NCBI GenBank assembly: GCA_021234155.1
Contig: JAJEKV010000026.1
Location: forward strand, 16,730,283 to 16,794,282
Origin: Isoetes taiwanensis
Taxonomy: Eukaryota; Streptophyta; Lycopodiopsida; Isoetales; Isoetaceae
Length of the DNA: 64,000 bases
Reading direction: 5' to 3'
The notes under the pieces were generated by a model. The model was not told the origin of the DNA, ran no database searches, and saw only the letters and a program-made list of their open reading frames with translations. Position numbers and translations under genes: made by a program. Within the stretch, counting starts at the first letter, position 1, and every line of letters starts with the position of its first letter. Below are positions 56,000 to 64,000 of the stretch, in pieces.

Positions 56000-57616
56000 G
56001 CATAATACAGAAAGAAGACTATGAAAAATGATAACCCATATCAAAGATCGTCTAAAGCAGATCGCAGATTTAGAAATCCGATCTGCAAGCAGGATCTAAC
56101 TTGTACTAAATACGAACCTGCAACTGGCCATCAGAGAGGCGCCCTTGAAAATGATGAACTATGTCTGCAACCACAATTAGCAAACACAAATCTTTGCAAA
56201 GCAGCAAACATCTTTGGCATAACTCTATATTCTTAATAGTTTTTGATTCATACAAAATACTTCTAGCAATACATTACTCTAACAACTTCTACAATGGTTA
56301 ATTTCTCTAATGAGAATGCACTAACGTGTCATAAGACAGAAATGCAACCTTGTCTTACTAGAACCACACTTGTGTCATCCCTCAATCTAAAAACATTCAC
56401 ACCAAAAAAAAAATTAGGAAACGAAGCTTTGTCATTCTTGGGCATATCTGTTGTTGCACTAGGGATGCCCTAAACGTAGGCAGGCGATCAAATTCTGGTC
56501 AGGGGATAGGGTCCGCCTAGGATGCTGCCTGCATTCGAGGTGAGTTCCTTCCAATTCTCTCTCAAATTTGTTCTAATGAAAGGAAAATTCTGTTTCCAAC
56601 TCCAATATGGATGATTTTTCTCCAATTCATGCAAGAACGGGCAACATTTTCTTGGTTTCATTGCAAATTTATATCTAATACCATGTTTACATTCTCACTT
56701 CGTGTCTGCTTTTTGCAGGTGTGATTTCACCCTCATGAGGTGCAGATGTGATTTCACCCTTATTAGGCTTTAAAATTCTAAATCCACGGTCTTCTTTATC
56801 TTTTGTTGGGGCTGACAATCACTTCATCCAAGTAGCAGCAGTTGATAAGAAACACCAAGATCAAATTTTCACCTAAGCAAATGCATCGGTGGTGTCAGTT
56901 CCCTCATTTTGTTTGGAAACTGATAGGCAGAGGGTGCAGCATTCACATCCCTAGCCTAAGTTAAAAAAAAAAATCAAACTATCTATTTCAATATGTGCAA
57001 GGCCACGACACAAATCAACAGCATATTCATTTCTCAGAGGTTGATGTCCAGAATGCACCATTTTATTCTCGCGTTTAGGGGTTCCAGTAATTGTCAAAAT
57101 GGAGAAGCTGAAAGCAAAGAACAACATACATGTGCTGCATACATGTAAGCCTCTTCTTGATGGGGGGCTTCAGGTACGAGCAATAATAGCAAAACGTTTT
57201 ACAACTTATTATTGGCGGTCCAAAAGTCCTTCACAGATGTAGAAGTTGGCAAATATTTATGGATTGGCAAGCAGGCAAGTCCAACTCGCATTTTACAGTT
57301 GAGCTAATGGATTGGTAAGCCAACTCACACTTTAAGAGATATAGAGTGGACGGGCTAGTCTAAAGCAACAATTTTATTGGGTTCAACATTCATCATCTTC
57401 AGCAAATCCAACAGAAATGATTTGAGGGAGGTATTAAATTGGATCGAGTCAACAGCAATGCTCAAAAAATTGTAAAGCACTTAACTGAATACATTCCATG
57501 ACCAGAGAAATTATCACCAGCCTCTCCTAAGCTGTACCAGCCAAGTTAGGAGAACACATATTGCGCCTTCAACAAAAATAATGCCAAGGAAGCGAATACA
57601 ACATTGGATGGACAGG
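56000..57616. other. Intergenic stretch, no gene recognised
   Basis: AT-rich, short frames only. A 24-bp phrase 'gtgatttcaccct.at.agg' occurs twice at 56720-56765. There is no FGDS motif that could supply the first exon of the GDSL-like gene. Confidence 0.4.
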
Positions 57617-59152
57617 TCATGTGACCTTCCTTGATAAATTTCTGTATCCACTGCCAACACAAGTTAGAATAACTGTACCTGTTTTAGAGTCTGGTTGGAT
57701 ATTAAATTTTACATCAAGGAACTCTTTGATGTTGCGGAGAGTCTGGATTCCATAAGGAGAAAGCTTGCCAATCCGAACTTGACAAACATCCTCGGGACAT
57801 AACGCACACAGCAGGAAAAGTAAGCTCTGCAAAGAAAAGGAAATGTAAGTAAATCTAATGAACTTGAGAACATTAAACTACAAAGCCAAAACCTGATGAG
57901 TTGTGTCGACAACTCCGCCCTCCTTAATCTCCTCTAGAAGCAGCATAGCTGCTTGAGACCCAAGATCTTCAGGAAGCATTTGCATCCTGTTTTCTTCAAA
58001 TTCGTTTTCCTTGGAACAGTTGGCAGCACCATCAACACCAAGCAAACAGCCCGTAGTTGTTTCTGCCACCAGTGAAATACCGTATCCAGGAGACCTAAAC
58101 CAGATCCAGCATTATAGGCTTTCTTCTTGCAGATTAATCTTTTATAGTAAAGCGCACTTACCTTCCAGACTCTGCACCTGAATAGTGGTCAGTAAAGATG
58201 TGAACATCTGGCAAAAGCCGGTTTAAGACACCCCGTGCTGCTGCAAACATACGGTTTGATATGTGAGGAGAAACTCGGGTAGAATAAGCAACTCCTCGTA
58301 CTCATTTTACCATTCCTTCGTCTATCCACTTTACTGCCTAAACAATACTGATTGTAAAGAAAAAGGGGCTTCCAATCAAATACATGACTAAAAACTCCAA
58401 GAAAAATTACCTTTAGACTGTTCAAAACAACTGGAACTTTCAACATCACCTCACCCCCACCAAGTGGAGGAGCCCCTCGAGAAACAACTTTCAGTTCCAA
58501 ATCTTCTATTGGGACCCCAAAGTGCTTTAGAATAGGTAGAGTGGTGGTTCTAAATGTATCTACACATGGATCCTTTTCATCATTTGTAATACCTGCCAGT
58601 ATCGTTATTTTTAGCATTTAATATATATAAGCACTTTTCAAATAAGAGGCATCATATCTAACCTTTTAATGTTATGGAAAGCCTGGACTTCCCAAAAAGT
58701 CCAAGAATTATTAATGGCTCAAGAAAGTAACCAATTGAGCGCTCTGTACCACAATCATGAACTAGGTTCCGACCCCCAGTCAAAATTCCAGGCTTATACT
58801 GAATCTTTGTGCCTGTGGATGAGGATATCAGCACTTTACAAAGCAAAATAATGCTAGATTAAATAGTAAAATATTTAGATTAAAAGAAAGCTAAATAAAG
58901 GAACCTAATGGGCTGTAATAGCAATAGGATGAATGCTCAGGATATGAAACACATATTTGTGGTGACGCGTACAAAGTATTCAAGACAAAAAGCAAGACAT
59001 GAACTAAATGCAATTACCTGTCTCATTGATTACAACACTGCAGCCATTGGAGATCTTTTCCATGAGGAGCAAGAGCGATCCCTCGTAGTTACGGACACCT
59101 GGGAACTGATCGTGAGCCCTGATGTCATGGATTGTAATGGGCGTTCCAGGAT
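57617..59152 (-). pseudogene. RCL1: RCL1-like RNA 3'-phosphate cyclase-like protein gene, 5'-truncated with an in-frame stop
   Basis: Exons on the minus strand by splice consensus: about 59150-59018 (GTPITIHDIRAHDQFPGV, EKISNGCSVVINETG), 58812-58663 (YKPGILTGGRNLVHDCG, SIGYFLEPLIILGLFGK), 58592-58411 (ITNDEKDPCVDTFRTTTLP), 58337-58162 (AVKWIDEGMVK, RGVAYSTRVSP, LLPDVHIFTDH), 58094-57893 (SPGYGISLVAETTTGC), 57826-57617 (ALCPEDVCQVRIGKLSPYG, stop TGA). This matches RCL1, the 18S rRNA processing factor of the small-subunit processome, in order and length. The fourth exon has TGA at 58302-58304 where Arg/Lys is expected (MVK*VRG). The start exon is missing, and a TIR element abuts the first visible exon. 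Confidence 0.85.
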
Positions 59153-61005
59153 ATAGTTACCAAATACGGATATGGCATGCCAAAAAAAAAAACAAATACG
59201 GAATACGAAATACGGATACGAAAAATATGGCAAAGTACTCAAAACAAACAACTGTGCTTCTAAGAATGAACAACATATTTTGTACATTGAGATTCCAAAT
59301 ATGTTATAGATTAGGCTTTAAAACATCTAGTAATGTTCAAATAAAACACAAGTTTAAGTTATATGAAAATATCATAGAACATAGTTTATAGAACACTTGT
59401 AGTCATGACAAGAGTACCTAAGATAAACAATGAGAAACAATGAGCATAGCATTTCCAAATCCGTATTTTAATTATACAAATGCTTTCTAGCATGTTCAGG
59501 GCAGCAGAGAAGAACCCTTTCTAAATCTAATCCATAAATAATTGACACTAATGAATAAAATCAGAAGCATTTCAAAAAAACCTCAGAAACTATCATCCTT
59601 CCAACATTCTTAAAGAAAAAGAGAGCCTCAGCCCAAAAGGTCCAATGGAGGTAGAGATGACTTTATCTTCACAGTTAAGGAGGACCAGGGTAAATAAATA
59701 ATGTGAAGAAAGATCTACAATAGAAATAAAGTGCCCTGATCCAAGGGAATACTAGTTTCCAAAAGAAAAATTGATGTGTGACACAAACACATAAGCAGTC
59801 ATTTCAAAGGTTAATATTCAAGTAGCTATCTCTTCGTCAGTTGAAATATTTAGACAAACACTCAAATACGGCCTTCTCTTTGTGGGAGAGCTCAGGGTTT
59901 AGCATGTATTTGAGAAATGAAGCTGCTGCAAATCATGTCAGATAAATTGATTTGCTGCTGGTTCAACTCCATGTGGTATATTTGGAGTATAATGCTGGAG
60001 TTTTCCTTGGATTTGAGCATTCCTTTTTATGGTGTATAATGCTGGAGTTTTCCTTGGATTCGGGCTTTTGCTAATGCATGGATTGTCATTTCTGCCAAGG
60101 GAAGACTGGGACTAAGCATTCTGCACATGATCCAAAAGAAAAAAACAGAATTGGCCTATAATTTGCAGCCAATATGTTTATAATCTGTGCCATGGCAGCC
60201 TCGACCTGTACATCTTCTCTTCATATACATATTAAGATCACTAAAGGACTGAGCAATTCTTAACTTTGATCTGAAGCAAATTTGAGATCTTCAAACTAGT
60301 GTGTGCAAACGTCTCTTAAAGCAAAGAGATGCATTGGATATTGCTCTTAAGTAGGACAAACCAGTAAGACAGACCAGTAAGTAAGAGATGCATTGGAAAT
60401 TGCAAATGCAAATGGAATGGAAGGATTTTTTACCTGCTTAAGAATATAATGAAAATTTGTGACTGTAAGAATCCAAATCCGACCTCTAGTAGTCTGAATC
60501 TGAATCTGATACGTGCTTTGGGTTGGGCGACCTAGGCTCACAGCCTCAGGGCTCTGGTCGTGAATGCAAAACCCGTTCAGCCCTTGAAGATAAATATGTG
60601 AGTGATGCAAAAGATAATTGTTTCTGGTGGTTTGCAGTTGTATCAGACGCTCACCTGGCTGTGCTATATTTAGAAACAGAGAAGAAGTGCTGCTTGCTAT
60701 GCGTAGAAACGAGAGTGTTTGCTCATTGCAATCGGACGCCGCAATCGCATTCTGGCCGGTCGCACTTCCACGGTTCGACCTGTGTTAGCAGGGGATGGAC
60801 ACGAACACGGTGTTAGGTTTGTTGGTCAGGAGATTTAAGCCAAAAATGGCATTAAAAAACGCCCTATACGGCGTATTTGCAAAAAAACAACGGCGTATTT
60901 GGCATCCGTTTTTGCCCCACACCGTTGTCCGTATTTCATACGGTTTTTTTTCTAAATCCGTATTTTCCGTATTATACGAAAAATACGGCCGTTTTTGGTA
61001 ACCAT
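59153..61005. mobile_element. TIR element next to the RCL1-like exon (1.85 kb)
   Basis: Ends are inverted repeats of about 17 bp: atagttaccaaatacgg (59153-59169) and ccgtttttggtaaccat (60989-61005), 15 of 17 paired. Subterminal DNA is packed with 'atacgg/ccgtat' motifs. No transposase is visible. The left end touches the RCL1-like coding sequence LxPGTPITI, suggesting insertion into or beside that exon. Superfamily unknown; the target duplication is unclear. Confidence 0.5.
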
Positions 61006-61010
61006 GTCTG

Positions 61011-61190
61011 ATGTCTCAACGCAAGTTTGTGGGAATCAGCCTCTCTGGGTTTGTAGTTGCTGCCAGCGGAAAGTGTTACAGCTTGCCCCATCTTGCTTTT
61101 TCTCTCTCAGCTCACATTGAGGTCATTGAGCATGCTAGATTGACACCCCAGACATGTTCTGAGGTAGACATGTCTGTGGCATCCTTATGA
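61011..61190 (+). CDS. Small ORF in the inverted-repeat spacer (59 residues)
   Basis: ATG 61011 to TGA 61188-61190: MSQRKFVGISLSGFVVAASG...PHLAFSLSAHIEVIEHARL. Ordinary composition. A donor-like GAG|GTAGAC lies near its end, so it may be a first exon of a captured host gene. No family recognised. Confidence 0.25.
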   Translation: MSQRKFVGISLSGFVVAASGKCYSLPHLAFSLSAHIEVIEHARLTPQTCSEVDMSVASL

Positions 61191-61332
61191 GTAGATTTCT
61201 TTCGGAGTTTTTTCTTACAACATTGGCCGTTTGATAAAGAGGTTAACATTGCCATTTTTGAGGTTTGCTGCAAGTGAATTCATGTGGTTGATATGTAAAA
61301 GCATCGAGTAAGGAATCCAAACACGTTCTTAC

Positions 61333-61575
61333 CGGATCCGGGGGCTCCAACAACTGGGCATGCAACATTCAAAACAGACTTCAGTAAGAATGAACAGCAA
61401 AACAATAAAAATAAAAGGGCAAGCATTCACGGAAAAAAAAATGAAAACAGTTGTGCAGATCCGGCAATAGAGCTTTTCGAAGATCCAAAAAAAATTGGAA
61501 GCAGTTTACCTGCAGGGATGTATAGAATATTGTCCCCTGGATAGATCAAATCCTGCTCCGTAAGGTACATTTCAT
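61333..61575 (-). CDS. Two candidate exons of a captured host gene in the spacer
   Basis: Exon 61510-61575 encodes EMYLTEQDLIYPGDNILYIPA (resembling the end of a LysM motif, only suggestive) and ends at donor CTGCAG|GTAAAC. After 131 nt, acceptor ttactgaag precedes 61333-61378, ending at donor GATCCG|GTAAGA. The second exon reads VACPVVGAPGSG in one frame, a P-loop-like string, but that frame is not the one joined by the first exon. The pieces look like gene fragments trapped between the inverted repeats. Confidence 0.3.
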
Positions 61576-62768
61576 CCGTTTTTGGTAACCATAACGTTTT
61601 TGGCCGTTTTTTCGTATAATACGGAAAATACGGATTTAGAAAAAAAACCGTATGAAATACGGACAACGGTGTGGGGCAAAAACGGATGCCAAATACGCCG
61701 TTGTTTTTTTGCAAATACGCCGTATAGGGCGTTTTTTAATGCCATTTTTGGCTTAAATCTCCTGACCAACAAACCTAACACCGTGTTCGTGTCCATCCCC
61801 TGCTAACACAGGTCGAACCGCGGAAGTGCGACCGCCGAATCGCGATTAAGGCGTCCGATTGCAATGAGCAAACACTCTCGCTTTCACGCGATAGCAAGCA
61901 AAGACTTCTTCTCTTTTCTAAATATAGCACGGCCAGTGAGCGCCCCGATACAACCGCAAACCACCGTAAACAATTATCTTTTGCATCACTCACATATTTA
62001 TCTTCAAGGGTCGAACGGGTTTTGCATTCACGACCCGAGCCCCGAGGGTCGTGAGCCTAGGTCGCCCAACCCAAAGCACGACGATCGATCGATTCGACTA
62101 CTAGAGGTCGGATTTGGATTCTTACAATCCACAAATTTTCATTATATTCTTAAGCGGTAAAAATCCTTCCATTCCATTTGCATTTGCAATTTCCAATGCA
62201 TCTCTTACTTCTTTCTGTCTTCTTTGGTTTGTCCTACTTAAGAGCAATATCCAATGCATCTCTTTGCTTTAAGAGACGTTTGCACACACTAGTTTGAAGA
62301 TCTCAAATTTGCTTCGGATCAAAGTTAAGAATTGCTCATCCTTTTAGTGATCTTAATATGTATATGAAGAGAAGATGTACAGTCGAGGCTGCCATGGCAA
62401 TGTTATAAACATATTGGCTGCAAATTATAGGCCAATTCTTTTTTCTTTTGGATCATGTGCGAGAATGCTTAGTCCCATCTTCCCTTGGCGTAAAATGACA
62501 ATCCATGCATTAGCAAAAGCCCTAATCCAAGGAAAACTCCAAAGATTATACACCATAAAAAGGAATGCTCAAATCCAAGGAAAACTCCAAAGATTATACT
62601 CCAAATATACCACATGGAGTTGAACCAAAGAAAGAAATCAATTTATCCGACATGATTTGCGGCAGCTTCATTTCTCAAATACATGCTAAACCCCGAGCTC
62701 TCCCACAAAGAGAAGGCCGTATTTGAGTGTTTGTCTAAATATTTCAACCGACGAAGAGATAGCTACTC

Positions 62769-64000
62769 CCTGGGTTCACCTCTATATAAGGGGCATATGG
62801 CATGTGTGCATCAAGTCGAGAGAAACCCTCTCAGTATCTGGTGACCCTCCATAGAAACCCCTATGTATACGGTCCCATACTTCGTCAAGAATCATACCCG
62901 ATTCCATACTTTTACACCCAATCTAAGCTCTTCTTGCCCTACCCTCAACCTTATTTTACGTCCGAATTTCATTCATGTATCCTACCCCACCGTATTTTTT
63001 TACATCCACCAAGAAATGTTGCATCCAAATCGAGATTTAGGGTTCTTCGTGGCGCCATTTGAGTTCAATGGTCACTCCGTAAAATAAGAAAGAAATACCG
63101 AAATTTTATTTATTTTAATTAAATCGATTTTAGGATGATATCATAACGAAATTCATTATTGATTATTGAATAATGAATTTAAATTAATTATTGGTCATGA
63201 TTTTATTTTCGGGCGCCTTTTTAAGGACGCCATTATGGTGAACTTCGCCATGTACCGCCGCCAATGATCGAAGCTCATTCCCTCTAGCGCCTATTCCTCT
63301 CCTTCTCCCGATCCGACACTCCGATCCGCCTATTCCTCTCCCACATTCGACAATGGCGCCGATTAAGACCACCTCCGGTTGCCCATCAAGAATCCGCGGG
63401 GGCTCTGCTCCACCAAAGGAAGAGGCCGCTACCGAGGAAGAGGCCGCTACCGAGGAAGAGGCCGCACTGGGAAGAGGCAAAGGGCACTAAAATCAAGGTT
63501 GTCGCGAATTTTTCCTGCATGGAAGTGGTGCACATGCAAGATCATGGAGCTCATATCAAAAAAAGTTCAAAGAATGGGTTGATCGGGTGACTCCTAGCAG
63601 ATGAGCGGCTTTTGAAATGAAAATCCGTGCAAGAGGGAACGATCCATGTCTTTGCTTAGGATGCCACCTCCGGCAAATCGGTGAAGCGCCTCCAGATTAG
63701 TCGACCTCGCTCCCGCCTCGCTATTCGATATCCGCTAAGTTGTGCCCCGTTGTTATGCCTCCGGGGCGTCATCAATGATAGCTTAGGTTTTTTTTATTTG
63801 CCATACTGAAATATCCCCGAACTTGTTTTGTAAAGCTCCCGATCTTTTTTTTGTAAAGCTCCCTGTTTTAGGACCGCTTTGTTTTGTAAATGGCCATGAA
63901 AACAGGGGATGTAAACGCCATGCTTGTGTGTGAACCTTCCTTTTGTAAAGTATATTATTATAATATGAATATGAAGCGCCGTTTGACATTGTTCTTGTGT
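62769..64000 (+). mobile_element. Non-autonomous transcript-like unit: TATA box, short GAEE-repeat ORF, T-rich tail
   Basis: ctctatataagggg (about 62785) is a good TATA box. The ORF 63352-63489 begins MAPIKTTSGCPSRIRGG and contains a 21-bp tandem repeat encoding EEAAT EEEAAT. The 3' part has three 'ttgtaaa.gctccc/gttttgtaaa' phrases and ends near 'tattattataatatgaatatg'. The layout parallels the antisense unit at 17390-17825. It may be a retrotransposon 5' region with a truncated gag, or a separate non-autonomous family. It continues past the window end. Confidence 0.35.

Larger units (their letters stand above)
59822..62768. repeat. Large inverted repeat, arms of about 1.2 kb, spacer about 0.6 kb
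   Basis: The left arm (about 59822-60985) and right arm (about 61590-62768) are reverse complements with roughly 85-90 percent identity and several indels. Examples: gtagctatctcttcgtc at 59823 against gacgaagagatagctac at 62750; and the same frame MDTNTVLGLLVRRFKPK on + at 60795 and on - at 61796. Outer ends differ in flanking sequence. It represents two opposed copies of one element, or a foldback element with a captured spacer. Confidence 0.8.

Noticed and set aside
61333..61378. P-loop NTPase from the string GAPGSGKN
   Set aside because: The motif needs reading through a donor site and a frame not joined to the preceding exon; Asn replaces Ser/Thr.
61510..61575. Confident LysM domain
   Set aside because: Only about 20 residues resemble the end of a LysM motif.
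1..64000. CRISPR arrays, operons or bacterial features
   Set aside because: No regularly spaced repeats; spliced genes and retroelements show a eukaryotic nuclear context.

Overview
The window looks like nuclear DNA of a land plant. It has plant-type genes with GT-AG introns (SRR1-like, RCL1-like, GDSL-lipase-like, FCP1/NIF-phosphatase-like) in a sea of LTR retrotransposons, a LINE and DNA-transposon relics. Several transposase-like families, a LINE with a CATTCT-type tail and a chromodomain element related to non-seed-plant types suggest a fern, lycophyte, bryophyte or similar genome rather than a compact angiosperm one. That is inference; no marker here names a species.

Layout. 0-8.7 kb: a NIF/FCP1-like phosphatase gene on + whose conserved domain is split by a candidate 7.1 kb intron (947-8040), filled by a long T-rich non-coding repeat element. 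9-10 kb: a small acidic two-exon reading frame. 10.9-13.3 kb and 25.5-25.65 kb: a decayed, intron-bearing transposase-like gene on -, split by a 12.2 kb Ty3/gypsy element (13291-25509, TSD AAATT). That element carries gag, protease, RT, an RNase H interrupted by 1.1 kb of CT repeat, integrase, an antisense transcription-unit candidate and a coiled-coil ORF3 in the env position. 25.8-28.2 kb: a broken gene with a D-C-GQNKN / HTHED motif pair. 29.1-32 kb: a decayed chromodomain gypsy element with a MITE in its RNase H region and a tRNA-like SINE head in its 3' LTR. 33.77-49.3 kb: a LINE interrupted by a 12.1 kb chromovirus. 50-64 kb: gene-rich remnants (an unidentified - strand gene, SRR1-like, GDSL-like, RCL1-like) with TIR elements and a 1.2-kb-arm inverted repeat.

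Main discovery: the chromovirus at 34186-46317 (- strand; TSD AGCAT; PBS complementary to initiator tRNA-Met; PPT; gag; pol with chromodomain) carries about 4.4 kb of extra sense-strand coding sequence between its primer-binding site and gag. One of these frames ends in an unmistakable histone H3 fold with a long coiled-coil and basic N-terminal extension. The cassette also has a TGACGTCA palindrome (the plant histone 'hexamer' ACGTCA), a telo-box, an intron-acceptor-like site and an AATAAA signal, as if independent genes were captured. A retroelement whose integrase ends in a chromodomain (a histone-H3-tail reader fold) and which also carries its own H3 variant is, to my knowledge, undescribed. 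The copy here is decayed by frameshifts and single stops.

The same element has lost its 5' LTR. In its place is an 81+81 bp near-perfect palindrome of the U5 end, still flanked by the target-site duplication. Removing the element restores the LINE endonuclease frame exactly.
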